IMG/VR virus record: IMGVR_UViG_3300028558_000048 | Coordinates: 1-41,157 of that record | Source of the DNA: a virus | Length of the DNA stretch: 41,157 nucleotides | Strand: one strand, 5' to 3' | Part shown: one piece after another, positions 15,747 through 24,066 of the stretch | How positions within the stretch are numbered: the first letter of the stretch is position 1 | How the letters are laid out: each line of letters starts with the position of its first letter | The notes under the pieces: generated by a model | What the model saw: the letters and a program-made list of their open reading frames with translations, nothing else | Told to the model about the DNA's origin: nothing | Database searches by the model: none | Translations under genes and position numbers: made by a program

Positions 15747-16355
15747 CTAACCCTTGGCCGAAATCTTCTCCCGGTATGCCTCGTATAAGGCCGCCCCCTC
15801 CGCCGTCCGGCCGAATGCGATCAGCGCGTCCGCCTCGCCCTTGATGCCTTGCGCCTTCCCGTAATCCTTCGCTTTCGCGATGAACTGGTTTTCCGGTTCC
15901 GCGGAGGCCGCCGCCGCCGCCGCCGCCGCGGTCGCTGCCGAGTGCCCGTTCGTCGTGAGCCGTGCCAGCGCCTTTCCCGGCAATCGGGCCATTTGCTGTT
16001 CGGCCGAAGCCGCGTCCGCCAGGTGCGCCGTTTCCCAGAACTGCACGCTCTTCGTGTCCTCCGGCGCGATGGCCCCCCGGGCCACGTGCGCCTGGACCGC
16101 CGCCTTGGCCATCGCCTTGCGGCCTTCGGTCTGCTGGGTCTCGAAGCCCTGCAGCCGCTCCGTAATCGGCTTCAGCCGATCGTCGAACAGTTTCACGATC
16201 TTCTCCTCCGTCAGGCCCGGCGTCCCGGCCGCCTGCGCCGTGCCCGCGGCCGTCGCGGCCTTGGCGGCCGCCGTCGTCGTTTCCAACGCTCCTACGCGCT
16301 CGATGATGGGCTTTAGCCCTTCGTTCAGCAGCGCTATGAACTCTTCCCGTGTCAT
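15747..16355 (-). CDS. Nested in-frame scaffold protein (Mu Z-like, candidate)
   Basis: Within the protease gene, codon 178 is an ATG (MTREEFIALLNEGLKPIIER) preceded by GGCGAGGAA, a good purine-rich ribosome-binding stretch though very close to the ATG. Starting here gives a 202-residue helical protein without the protease domain. Mu makes its scaffold Z from such an internal start in gene I. The arrangement is inferred by analogy and the short spacing is a weakness. Confidence 0.45.
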   Translation of the reverse strand: MTREEFIALLNEGLKPIIERVGALETTTAAAKAATAAGTAQAAGTPGLTEEKIVKLFDDRLKPITERLQGFETQQTEGRKAMAKAAVQAHVARGAIAPEDTKSVQFWETAHLADAASAEQQMARLPGKALARLTTNGHSAATAAAAAAAASAEPENQFIAKAKDYGKAQGIKGEADALIAFGRTAEGAALYEAYREKISAKG

Positions 16356-16886
16356 TTCCTCGCCTTTCGCTTTGTGGCCGTCTTTGGCCAATGCTTGTAT
16401 TTTCCGAAACGCGGCCCGGTTCACCAGGCCGCCCAAATTCAATTCCACCCCTGTCGGCTCCTGCGTGGCTTCGTCGAACTCCCATTGCGGGCTGAACCGC
16501 CGGTAATCCCGCCCCGTCAACGCCGCCCGCCCGCTCCCCGTCCACGCTCCCCGCGCCCGGATCCCGCCCGTCTTCAGGTCGTCGCCGGCCCAATACAATT
16601 CCGTCGGATGGCCCGACGCCGCCCCGTCCTCGTGATTGAAATCGAAAAACGGCTCGTCACCCGTTCCGGCGGCCGCCCGGCTGCGCAGTTGCTGCAGCGC
16701 CGCATTGCACGCCGCCGCATGCTCCAGCCCTACCGTGAAGGTCATCGGCCGCGGTTTGCCGTCGACGTAACACACGATCTCCTGCCGCCCGGGCGGCATC
16801 CATTGTATGTCGAATTCCCGGCTCGCCGACTCGCCCACTGTCCCCATCGGCTCCGCGACCGCGAAACTTGCCCTCGCTATGCTCAT
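15747..16886 (-). CDS. Mu I-like prohead protease with C-terminal scaffold
   Basis: A 379-residue protein resembling the Mu I (gp32) protease family. Family features are FFDFNHEDGAASGHPTELYW at residues 80-99 and ALTGRDYRRFSPQWEFDE at 122-139, followed by LGGLVNRAAFRKIQAL. The C-terminal 200 residues are an Ala/Glu/Lys-rich helix-forming region typical of the scaffold part (Mu Z). Mu I cleaves the scaffold and itself during head maturation. It lies between the gpG-like and decoration genes in Mu order. Codons run GCC GCC GCC in a poly-Ala patch around residue 325. Confidence 0.85.
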   Translation of the reverse strand: MSIARASFAVAEPMGTVGESASREFDIQWMPPGRQEIVCYVDGKPRPMTFTVGLEHAAACNAALQQLRSRAAAGTGDEPFFDFNHEDGAASGHPTELYWAGDDLKTGGIRARGAWTGSGRAALTGRDYRRFSPQWEFDEATQEPTGVELNLGGLVNRAAFRKIQALAKDGHKAKGEEMTREEFIALLNEGLKPIIERVGALETTTAAAKAATAAGTAQAAGTPGLTEEKIVKLFDDRLKPITERLQGFETQQTEGRKAMAKAAVQAHVARGAIAPEDTKSVQFWETAHLADAASAEQQMARLPGKALARLTTNGHSAATAAAAAAAASAEPENQFIAKAKDYGKAQGIKGEADALIAFGRTAEGAALYEAYREKISAKG

Positions 16887-16893
16887 ACGTGTC

Positions 16894-17493
16894 CTATTCG
16901 TTCTCTCTTTTCAGCACCTTCTCGCACCGGGTTAGGATTGCCTCCTCCATCACCCCTTCTGCCGGCAATGCCGTCGGGTCCGCCGCCTGGTCCACGCTCT
17001 TGGTCAGCAGGTATTCCACCTCGAGTCCCCCTCCGACCTTTGCCGCCAGCACCGCGTTCTCGAAATTATTTCCCTTCGTGCCTCCGACCTTGACCAGGAA
17101 CAACCTCAGTCCCGTCTCTTGCTCGAACGTCGCCGCCGTCCGGCCGTACGCCTGCTCGCTCTCCGGGATCGTCAGTTCCTTCGCCTTCTTGGCCACGATG
17201 CGACCGCCGAAAACCTTTTGCGCGATCCTCGGGTCGCTCACGTTCACGCTCACCGCGTTATACCCCGTCTGCCGGGGCGCGCTCACTGTCCGGCTCACCT
17301 GCAGCCAGAAATGCTCCCGGCGCGGACTCAACCGGTTTGGCTCATTCGCGTCCTTCTGCCGGAAATGCTTCACCAACTGGTTGCCCGCCTCGCGCCCGGC
17401 CGCCAGCAACATCCCCGTCGGGTTCTCTGTCTGCGCCAGCATCCGGTTGAACTCCTTTGTGAACCCGGCCCGGCTGTATTGCACTCGGATCAT
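16894..17493 (-). CDS. Mu gpG-like virion morphogenesis protein (probable)
   Basis: A 199-residue protein starting MIRVQYSRAGFTKEFNRML, with the start fixed by an ATGA overlap with the portal stop. The upstream in-frame ATG at 17715 only adds Gly/Arg-rich shadow sequence. It has a helical N-terminus followed by conserved-looking strands SVNVSDPRIAQKVFGG and an aromatic/charged C-terminal half (TGLRLFLVKVG). In Mu, gpG lies after gene F and contributes to head-tail joining. Here there is no F gene between portal and this protein. The 'RAG..R.....' opening and the DPR-like strand are in keeping with gpG or HK97 gp10-type proteins. Confidence 0.55.
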   Translation of the reverse strand: MIRVQYSRAGFTKEFNRMLAQTENPTGMLLAAGREAGNQLVKHFRQKDANEPNRLSPRREHFWLQVSRTVSAPRQTGYNAVSVNVSDPRIAQKVFGGRIVAKKAKELTIPESEQAYGRTAATFEQETGLRLFLVKVGGTKGNNFENAVLAAKVGGGLEVEYLLTKSVDQAADPTALPAEGVMEEAILTRCEKVLKRENE

Positions 17494-19421
17494 CGCTTCC
17501 TCCTCAGGTATCCCTTCACGGCCCCGTTGACGCACCCCGCCCCCATCGCCTTTTCCAGGGCCGTCGCCACCGCTTCGTGCTTGAGCTTGCCAAACAGCTC
17601 CGGCATCTGCCGCTGCGCCCGCTCCAGCGTCCGCACAAATTCCGCGTCCGTCACCTCCGCGCTCAGCGCCGCCGCGCATAACCTCCGGAACGCCGGCTTC
17701 ACCCCGCCCAGCCATTGCTCCTCGACCCCGGTCAAATCCTCGATGACCCGGTTGACCAGTTGTTCCGTGGCGTCCGTTGCCCTCGCTGTATGCGTATGCG
17801 CCGCGTCGCGGCCGTCCGCTGTGGGTGTCAGCAGTTCTTCGTCCGCGCTGCCCGGCTCGTCCCCAGGCGTTGACCCGGGGCCGCCCCCGCTCGCCTGTCC
17901 GATCAGCACGTCGTCGCCTTCGGCCGGCACCACCAGGTCGTTCTCCTCATAGAACTGTTGTTTCGAAACCGCGACCCCGGGAATGCTCAGCACGGTCTTA
18001 TATTTGGTCGCGACCGCCACCGAGTCCTTGGCCTGTTTCTGCGCCGGCTGCAGCCACGGGCATTCCCGGTCGTCCCCGAAATTCAATACGCAAATCGACC
18101 GCACCAGCGTGTGGTTCAGGACTTTCGCCGTCCGCTTCGCCACCGCCATAATCTTCTCGTCCCGCACGTCCTTGTGGATGGTCCCCAGCGACTGGCTGCC
18201 GCGTTCTCCCTGCGTTGATGTCAGCGTCTGACCCAGGATGAGCAAATCCGCAATCTGGTCCGCCGCATCGATAAACGCCTTCGCCGGGTTGTCTCGCGCG
18301 TTTTCCACCGCCTTCAGCAGTTCGACCTTCGTCCCCTCCGGAAACGCTCCCCATCCCGCGCTGCCCAGGTTCGACAGCATCTCTTCAATCGCGTCGATGG
18401 TCTCGGTCATGCCCGTCCCCGTCGCATAGGTGGCCCAGCGGATGGGTACCCCGAACAGTTGGGCGAGGTTCAAAAACCACTCCCAGCAGAAATTTGTCGC
18501 CGCCCAATGAAACCCCAAAATCCTGAGCAATGCCCCGCTTACCGGATGCCCGCTCTTCATTTTGTAGGTCCCCAGAATGAATTGGTCGCGCGGAAACGGC
18601 ATCCATAGTCCCCCGTCTGGCAATTGCGCCGGCAGCACCGCCACTTGCGGATTGTTCTGCGCCAGCTCATAGACATTCAGCATCAGCCGGTCTTCCACCT
18701 GGGGATAAGCCGGATACCCGTAATAACGCGGATGCACCCACCACGTCGCTCGCGGCGCCCAGACCCGGGCCACCCGCTCCGCGCTCTCCCCTTTCGTCCC
18801 GTCGGCCGCTGTCTTGGACGCCGCGGTAATAATCACGTCCCTGCGCTCCCAACCCGTTTCGAGCACGCTGATCCCCTTGCCGATCCCGTCCATCACGTCC
18901 CGCAGCGTGTCCTCGAAATCATTCTCGTCCGCGTCCGCCTCCGGACGCATGGACCAAATCAGGTCGTCCACCACCCGCGCCCGCTTCTGCGCCTCGTCCG
19001 TCGGTTTCTCCCCCTTCCTCGCGTGCGCCTGAACGTTCCAGTCCAAATCCACGACCGCGTTCTTTAGCTCGTTCAGATTTTTAGTGAGGCGCCCCCACGT
19101 TTGCTCCATCAGATCGAACATCAGCCATTGCGACATCAGGTTCCCCGCCATCGCCCCCCGGATCGTGTTCATGACGATTTCCGGGGTGTAATAGCTCAAC
19201 TGCGTCGCCAGCCACCGATCCCTCACGTTCGGGCGCAACAGCCGCATTAAGTCCGGGTTCCCCTTTCCCTGAGGCCCGGGCGCCGGCGCCGATAGCTCAG
19301 CCGGTGCCGTGGGCGCCACCGATGCCACCGGCCCGCTTGCGGGCTTGGCCGCCGCCTCTGCCGCCGCCAAACTCACCCCGGCCCGGGCCGCCATCCGCCA
19401 TTCTGGGATCTGGTTGCTCAT
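17490..19421 (-). CDS. Portal protein, DUF935 / Mu gp29-like
   Basis: A 643-residue portal of the Mu gp29 (DUF935) family. Residues 1-50 are Ala/Pro-rich. The portal core starts at about 55 with RDRWLATQLSYYTPEIVMNTIRG and continues AGNLMSQWLMFDLMEQTW, then LNELKNAVVDLDWNVQAH. The stem region contains DVMDGIGKGISVLETGWERRD and ILGFHWAATNFCWEWFLNLAQLFGVPIRWATYATG, and the clip SLGTIHKDVRDEKIMAVAKRT. It is preceded by a strong Shine-Dalgarno GGGAGGTGG at 19425-19433. The C-terminal 130 residues after the polar GSADEELLTP stretch form a helical adaptor-binding or F-like tail. It is coupled by ATGA to both neighbours. Confidence 0.92.
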   Translation of the reverse strand: MSNQIPEWRMAARAGVSLAAAEAAAKPASGPVASVAPTAPAELSAPAPGPQGKGNPDLMRLLRPNVRDRWLATQLSYYTPEIVMNTIRGAMAGNLMSQWLMFDLMEQTWGRLTKNLNELKNAVVDLDWNVQAHARKGEKPTDEAQKRARVVDDLIWSMRPEADADENDFEDTLRDVMDGIGKGISVLETGWERRDVIITAASKTAADGTKGESAERVARVWAPRATWWVHPRYYGYPAYPQVEDRLMLNVYELAQNNPQVAVLPAQLPDGGLWMPFPRDQFILGTYKMKSGHPVSGALLRILGFHWAATNFCWEWFLNLAQLFGVPIRWATYATGTGMTETIDAIEEMLSNLGSAGWGAFPEGTKVELLKAVENARDNPAKAFIDAADQIADLLILGQTLTSTQGERGSQSLGTIHKDVRDEKIMAVAKRTAKVLNHTLVRSICVLNFGDDRECPWLQPAQKQAKDSVAVATKYKTVLSIPGVAVSKQQFYEENDLVVPAEGDDVLIGQASGGGPGSTPGDEPGSADEELLTPTADGRDAAHTHTARATDATEQLVNRVIEDLTGVEEQWLGGVKPAFRRLCAAALSAEVTDAEFVRTLERAQRQMPELFGKLKHEAVATALEKAMGAGCVNGAVKGYLRRKR

Positions 19422-19600
19422 TGGCCACCTCCCGAAATCGCCTTTCCCGACCCCATGGGGTCTTCACCCCATACGGGTTTTAAGGCTCGGTGCAGCGCAT
19501 TGCAGCCCTTTGGAGACCCCGGAACGCCGGTCCCGCCTCTTTGTGCGTCCCCAGTCCTAGCCGCCCCGCCTGCCCAAAATCGTGTCATAGGCTCTTTCAT
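19418..19600 (-). CDS. Small coupled ORF between terminase and portal
   Basis: A 60-residue frame beginning MKEPMTRFWAGGAART, linked to the terminase stop by TGATG and to the portal start by ATGA. Both junctions are of the kind seen throughout this operon, which argues for translation. The peptide is Gly/Arg/Pro-rich with one Cys (CNALHRALKPVW) and carries the portal's Shine-Dalgarno within its last codons. The composition is odd, so it may serve mainly to bring ribosomes to the portal start. Confidence 0.45.
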   Translation of the reverse strand: MKEPMTRFWAGGAARTGDAQRGGTGVPGSPKGCNALHRALKPVWGEDPMGSGKAISGGGQ

Positions 19601-21216
19601 CACTTTTTTCCCCCATTGGCCGTGTGCAAACGCCACCTTCGCGGCTTCCACATTCCCCGCCCGGTGTTGCCCCCGTATCGGATGCCCTCCACCCCCTGCA
19701 GTGCCCCTTGGGTCGAAGTCAGCGCCCGCAACATCAATTTCCCCGAATCAAACGTGTCCCCGTGCTTGCCGTCGGGACCTGGCAGACACACGAACTCGCC
19801 CTGTTCCGTCTTGACCATCCGATGGTCGTCACGGAAATATTGCTCGGGCGGCGCGGTTACCCGGTTGTCGTTGATCTTCCCGGCGTATAGATCCCCCAGC
19901 CGGGTTTTCATGTTCACTTTCTTCCCGTCGGGCAACGTCACCGAAGTCCGGGCGTCCACGCATTCCACTGGCGCCAGCGCCGCGAACTGCTGCCGCGTCT
20001 CCTCCGCGAAATACTGCTCATTGGTCGCATCGATGCAGAGCCGGCGCGCCCGGCCCCCTTCCGGCCGATGCCGCACCGTCTCCAGGATGGCCCGCATCCT
20101 TCCCCGGGCCAGCACCGGGTCTTTCGTCTTCCACACGAACACCGCCCGCTCGATTACCTCCACGCCCGCTAATTCGCCCACTGTCACCGACGTCGGATTG
20201 CTCACCTGGTTCGTGGTGGTGGCCACGTCCACTCCGAGGCCCACGATGCCCGTCCCCAGGTGCTCGGCCAGCCAGGCCAGGGCCTGGTGGAAATCGTCTT
20301 CCCCATCGATGAGAAACAACGCGCAGGATCCCACGCCCCGCCTTTGCGCCGCGTCCAGCGCCAGCGCGTCCACGGCCGCCGTGCCCCCGCGAATCCACTT
20401 CAACCCCTCGTTACGCCACCAGCTATCCTTGTCCGTGCTCCGTGCCAGCGATTCCATCGGCGTAATCGGCTCTCCCGTCTTCAGGTCGTAACTCTTCACC
20501 CCGGCGGCCGCCCCGTCGAAGATATCCACCCGATGCACCGGTATCCCGCCCGCGCTCTCATATATGTTACCTTCCGCGTTCGGCTCGAACTGGGCCCCGA
20601 GCGGCTCCCCGAGCAGCTCGAAACTATAATGCGTGTCATCCCGCGGAATCGTCGTGGCCATCACCAGGTGGAAGTCCGCGTTCGCGTTGATGATGTACAC
20701 CACCCCGTCCATCAGTTCCTGGAACCCCGCGATGAACCCCACCTCGTCCAGCAATACCCACCCCGTCCACCCGCGCGCCGTCGCCGGGTTCGGCGCAATC
20801 ACCACCGTCCGGCGGTAGTTGGTCCGGTCCACGTACAGCCGGAATTCCAGTCTTTGCGCTTCGAAGAGCTCCGTGAAATCGTCCGGCTTGAGATCCACCA
20901 CCTTGTGGGTCTTCTGGTCCGCCGTCTCCATGCGCAGCTTCTGTTCGGCCGCGGCCGCCAGCATCCGCTGATAAGCCCGCTGCAACACCAGGCTTTCCTT
21001 GATGATGATCTCCCGCCCCAGCAACAACGATGCGCTGGCGTAGGTGACTGTGGACGCCAATCCCTTCAGCATTACGAACAGGCTCGTCTCCGAGAGCTGC
21101 GTGGACTTCCCCTTCTGCCGCGCCCACAGCAACCCGCAACACCGGTTCGCCAGCACAAAGTGCAACGCCGCGCGCTGGTAGGCTCGCCGCTGGTAGGCTG
21201 TCTGGTTCTCGCTCAC
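19600..21216 (-). CDS. Terminase large subunit (Mu gp28-like)
   Basis: A 538-residue packaging motor. GTG at 21216 overlaps the upstream stop as GTGA, and the upstream frame to 21357 is excluded because it runs inside gp27. The ATPase centre has a divergent Walker A at residues 31-39 (WARQKGKST) and a Walker B WVLLDE at 153-158. A coupling motif MATTIPRDD is at 187-194. The nuclease half begins with GLGVDVATTT (acidic residue D330) and includes the acidic segment RRLCIDATNEQYFAEETR. It packages by headful with host DNA at the ends, as in Mu-like phages. Translation is coupled with gp27 and with a small gene after it. Confidence 0.92.
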   Translation of the reverse strand: MSENQTAYQRRAYQRAALHFVLANRCCGLLWARQKGKSTQLSETSLFVMLKGLASTVTYASASLLLGREIIIKESLVLQRAYQRMLAAAAEQKLRMETADQKTHKVVDLKPDDFTELFEAQRLEFRLYVDRTNYRRTVVIAPNPATARGWTGWVLLDEVGFIAGFQELMDGVVYIINANADFHLVMATTIPRDDTHYSFELLGEPLGAQFEPNAEGNIYESAGGIPVHRVDIFDGAAAGVKSYDLKTGEPITPMESLARSTDKDSWWRNEGLKWIRGGTAAVDALALDAAQRRGVGSCALFLIDGEDDFHQALAWLAEHLGTGIVGLGVDVATTTNQVSNPTSVTVGELAGVEVIERAVFVWKTKDPVLARGRMRAILETVRHRPEGGRARRLCIDATNEQYFAEETRQQFAALAPVECVDARTSVTLPDGKKVNMKTRLGDLYAGKINDNRVTAPPEQYFRDDHRMVKTEQGEFVCLPGPDGKHGDTFDSGKLMLRALTSTQGALQGVEGIRYGGNTGRGMWKPRRWRLHTANGGKK

Positions 21217-21824
21217 GCCTTGGCTTTCTCGCCGGCGGACCAATCGGCCCCGAACATAAGCTGCCCGATCGCCTCGAACTTCTCCTCGTTGCTCGACGTC
21301 GCCGCTACAATCGCCTTCACCCGCGCGTCGTCCGCCCACTTGATGACCAGCCCGCACGATTCCCGCTGGAACTTCTCCCGTTGCAACCTGAGGCCTTCCT
21401 GCAGCCGCGCCTCAGATCGCTGCCGCAACTCAAGCTTCGCTTGCTCGATCTGTCCCCGCGTCCGCGCGCTCCTCACCTTGATGAACCCGTCCAGGTCCTG
21501 GCGCCTGATGGCCATGAGCGAAAATGCCCGCTGCCCGATCGCGTCCAATTGCTCGTCATTCAATCCCGGCGCTTCCCGCTTGAGTTGTTCGACCAGTTGT
21601 TCCGCCGTGCCCTCGTCCTGCCGGAACTGCGCCCGCACGTGGTACCAGCTCAGGAAACCCGATACCGCCGCCGGCGACGTATCGATCCCGTCCTCTGCCA
21701 GCCACTTCACCGTGTCCGAGAGCGAATGGTTGTCCGACTCCGCGTAGGCCACGATCTGCGCCTGCCGTTCCTCCGGCAACCCCTTCAATTTCGCGTCCGA
21801 CCGCACTTTCTTTTCGGGATTCAT
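21213..21824 (-). CDS. Small terminase-like protein, Mu gp27 / DUF3486
   Basis: A 203-residue protein matching DUF3486 (Mu gp27). It starts MNPEKKVRSDAKLKGLPEER, then QIVAYAESDNHSLSDTVKWLAEDGIDTSPAAVSGFLSWYHV. This is a DNA-binding helix-turn-helix head typical of the family, followed by a charged coiled coil (RRQDLDGFIKVRSARTRGQIEQAKLELRQ). The protein probably recognises phage DNA and recruits TerL, which it precedes with a GTGA overlap. It lies 13 bases after the 87-residue gene. Confidence 0.88.
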   Translation of the reverse strand: MNPEKKVRSDAKLKGLPEERQAQIVAYAESDNHSLSDTVKWLAEDGIDTSPAAVSGFLSWYHVRAQFRQDEGTAEQLVEQLKREAPGLNDEQLDAIGQRAFSLMAIRRQDLDGFIKVRSARTRGQIEQAKLELRQRSEARLQEGLRLQREKFQRESCGLVIKWADDARVKAIVAATSSNEEKFEAIGQLMFGADWSAGEKAKA

Positions 21825-21837
21825 GGTCCGTGTTTGG

Positions 21838-22101
21838 CTAGCGGTCTAAGAACGCCACGCCCGTGCTGCTGATCCGCCAGGCCCGGTTCTCCCGGCTGAT
21901 CTCTTTGCGCACCTGCTGCAGCATCTGTTTGCCTTCGAGGTATTCGATGGCCTCGGTCACCTGCTCGGTAGTCGCGTCGGGAAACCCCAGCGCGGCCACC
22001 TGCAATTGCACCGCCATTGGCCCCAGCCCAAACCGCGTGTCGTTGGCGTCAAACACCAGCAGCACGGCCTTCCGAAATAACTCCAATTGCTCAGCGTCCA
22101 T
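21838..22101 (-). CDS. Small winged-helix-like protein, unknown role
   Basis: An 87-residue protein, MDAEQLELFRKAVLLVFDAND. It has a helix, then GFPDATTEQVTEAIEYLEGKQMLQQV and a strand-turn RAWRISSTGVAFLD, which together look like a small winged helix. The place before gp27 is that of Mu gp25/gp26, for which structural or packaging functions are suggested. Regulatory or packaging roles are both possible. Confidence 0.55.
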   Translation of the reverse strand: MDAEQLELFRKAVLLVFDANDTRFGLGPMAVQLQVAALGFPDATTEQVTEAIEYLEGKQMLQQVRKEISRENRAWRISSTGVAFLDR

Positions 22102-22114
22102 GTGTTCCTCTCGA

Positions 22115-22594
22115 TTACTTGCGATTCCTGGCTTCCTTCCGATCCTCCTCGTTCATCCGGTCCAGTTTCAGGCTGATTTGGCTGAGTTGCTGATTCAACA
22201 ACCTGCCCGATGCCGTCAGTTCGCTAACCTCCCGGGCGACTCCGTTGACCTTCTCGTGCAGTTCGCCAACGTCTGACTTGATGTCCTTTTTCAGCTCGTT
22301 GAGCTCCTCTTGCAACGCCTCGTGGCGGGCCATGCAATCCTGCTCGCGAGCCATTTCCTTCACCTGTTGGATTTCGAGCGGCGAGGGCAACAGCGTCCTT
22401 TGCTCCGGTCCCGAGGGCCGCGTCATGTCGCGCCAAAACCCTATGCCCTGTCTCAACCCGATGATGATGCACATAAGCGCGAAGCACAGCCACCCCACGG
22501 CCGCGTAGGTTCCTGGCTCTGGCAATGCTCCGACTCCGGCCCCATTTACCACGTTCGTTAGCATGTTTCGTTCGTTGGTTCTCCCACGCTTCAT
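22115..22594 (-). CDS. Membrane protein with coiled coil (lysis or packaging zone)
   Basis: A 159-residue protein with an ATGA overlap to the lipase stop. A second ATG ten codons on (MLTNVVNGAGVGALP) gives 149 residues and may be the true start. One hydrophobic segment (TYAAVGWLCFALMCIIIGL) is followed by an amphipathic basic stretch and a long coiled coil (HEALQEELNELKKDIKSDVGELHEKV). One membrane segment plus a long coil is the build of i-spanin-like or holin-related proteins. It follows the lipoprotein and lipase. The function is inferred from neighbours. Confidence 0.6.
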   Translation of the reverse strand: MKRGRTNERNMLTNVVNGAGVGALPEPGTYAAVGWLCFALMCIIIGLRQGIGFWRDMTRPSGPEQRTLLPSPLEIQQVKEMAREQDCMARHEALQEELNELKKDIKSDVGELHEKVNGVAREVSELTASGRLLNQQLSQISLKLDRMNEEDRKEARNRK

Positions 22595-23496
22595 TCGCCT
22601 GTCTTTGGTGCGGGCAATTTGATCTCGCCTTCCGGTGTGGCCGCGCCGCTCGCCATTAGCCTCTGGCCGAACCCGCCCACAGCCGCCGCGTCCCGTTGCT
22701 CGCTCTGAATTTTCTCCGCCTGGTCTGTTTCCCAGAGCGTCCGAATCCGTTGCGCGTAATGGCCCACGTGATGGTCCGCCAGCAACCCCAAGCGCCGATT
22801 CCTATAATCCAGCGCTATGCTCACTGCGTCGCAGAGCACCGTCATCGGCCAACCCGGCTCGAACCTCATTGGCCCAAACGCCGGCAGATACACTTCGCGC
22901 CCGCAGTGCCGGTAACCTGCCAGCAACCCTGGCACCCGCGGCACGATGTCCACCTGGTTCACCAGTCGCCAGGTAATCGCCCCCAACGCCTTTGCATCCG
23001 CGGACGCCGTCGCATCGTAACCCCGCGCCCAGGCCGCATCTCCAATCCTCGGACTGCCGAAGGTATAGACCGAATGCAGGTTGGCCCGATGCAAAGTCGT
23101 GGGTCCCTCGAAAACGTGTCCCGCCAGGCGCCGCGCGAACAGCTTGGCCAGCGCGGCGCCGTAGGAATGCCCCGTAACCACGACTTGCCGGTAAGCGAAA
23201 TCGCGGCCCAGCAATTGCAGCAGATTTTCCACCACGCTGGCGGCGCCTTGCCAGAACCCGTGATGCACCCGCCCGCCAGTGATCGGGGCGTACCAGCATT
23301 CGGCATCCGTCAGAAAGTCCCGGGGATCGCGCGTCCCTCGGAACGCCACCAGCACCGCCCAGCCGCAATCCTCCACGCTGACGTGCGCCAGGGCCGTCTG
23401 GACCGTCGGTTGGCCGCTATAAACGGCCTCCGAGGCCTCCACGCACGCCAGGCAGTTCATCAGACTGAACCCCTCCACGTTTTCGAGTGTCCGCAT
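22591..23496 (-). CDS. Class 3 lipase (alpha/beta hydrolase)
   Basis: A 301-residue class 3 lipase. It has the oxyanion segment AVLVAFRGT at 48-55, the nucleophile elbow GHSYGAALA at 109-117 (Ser111), and the acidic residue D183 in NQVDIVPRVP. A His in ADHHVGHY (H242, H243 or H246) completes the triad. The typical VYTFGSPRIGD strand at 143-153 is present. There is no signal peptide or membrane segment. The last 45 residues are charged and Pro/Ala-rich. The cassette carries a lipoprotein and a coiled-coil membrane protein but no recognisable endolysin, so a lipolytic step in exit or entry is plausible. It ends in an ATGA overlap. Confidence 0.85.
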   Translation of the reverse strand: MRTLENVEGFSLMNCLACVEASEAVYSGQPTVQTALAHVSVEDCGWAVLVAFRGTRDPRDFLTDAECWYAPITGGRVHHGFWQGAASVVENLLQLLGRDFAYRQVVVTGHSYGAALAKLFARRLAGHVFEGPTTLHRANLHSVYTFGSPRIGDAAWARGYDATASADAKALGAITWRLVNQVDIVPRVPGLLAGYRHCGREVYLPAFGPMRFEPGWPMTVLCDAVSIALDYRNRRLGLLADHHVGHYAQRIRTLWETDQAEKIQSEQRDAAAVGGFGQRLMASGAATPEGEIKLPAPKTGE

Positions 23497-23532
23497 ATTT
23501 TCCCCCGGGTGATGGTCAGGTTGGGACTCCGG

Positions 23533-24018
23533 TTATGGCTTCGATGTCGCCGGCGCCGGCGCGGGCGTCGTGGTCTGGACCTCGGGCGGCCCCGTCGTGG
23601 TCGTTGCCGTCGCCGCTCCGGACACGGCTTTGTTCACTAACAACGACGTGCCTCCGCTCGTATAGGCCGCGGCTCCCTGCTGCAACATCTGCGTCAGGAT
23701 CGGCCCGGCCGTTTGCAGCACCGTGGTGAGCCCCTGCGCCATCGCGGCGTCCCGCTGGGCCGTGGCGGTGATGACATCCGGGTTCATGTGCCGCGTGAAT
23801 TTGGAGACCTTGACGTCCACTTTCGCGGTCCCGTTAGTCTGGCGCTCCGCCTGGATCTCGAGCCCTTCAATATCCGTGTCCGACGCGGTCGTCACGTGGA
23901 ACGGCTGTCCGAGGATTTGTCCGGACACCCTGGTCTTCGGGGGCGCCCACGAACATCCCGCCATTGCGCTGACCAGGCCGGCTGCGGCCAACATTCCTAT
24001 CCATTTTATCTTTCTCAT
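23533..24018 (-). CDS. Lipoprotein, first gene of the late cassette
   Basis: A 161-residue protein with a lipoprotein signal (MRKIKWIGMLAAAGLVSAMAG) and lipidated Cys22. The mature part begins SWAPPKTRVSG and has a beta segment (EGLEIQAERQTNGTAKVDVKVSKF), a helical middle and a Thr/Pro-rich tail of the form TTTPAPAP. It lies directly in front of the lipase, 36 bases away. Outer-membrane lipoproteins in phage exit cassettes are often o-spanins, but this one is longer than usual, so spanin or surface roles are both open. Confidence 0.7.
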   Translation of the reverse strand: MRKIKWIGMLAAAGLVSAMAGCSWAPPKTRVSGQILGQPFHVTTASDTDIEGLEIQAERQTNGTAKVDVKVSKFTRHMNPDVITATAQRDAAMAQGLTTVLQTAGPILTQMLQQGAAAYTSGGTSLLVNKAVSGAATATTTTGPPEVQTTTPAPAPATSKP

Positions 24019-24028
24019 GTGTGTATTT

Positions 24029-24042
24029 GCGGCCTAGGCCGC
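24029..24042. repeat. Perfect palindrome GCGGCCTAGGCCGC
   Basis: A 14-base self-complementary sequence just in front of the lipoprotein start. It could be an operator for a dimeric regulator or form a small hairpin. Confidence 0.8.
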
Positions 24043-24066
24043 GTTGAGGTTATGCCTTGTTTCAGC

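Noticed and set aside
20260-21747. Long plus-strand frame (495 residues) opposite terminase
   Set aside because: Arg/His/Pro-rich shadow of TerL and gp27, with no recognisable motif.
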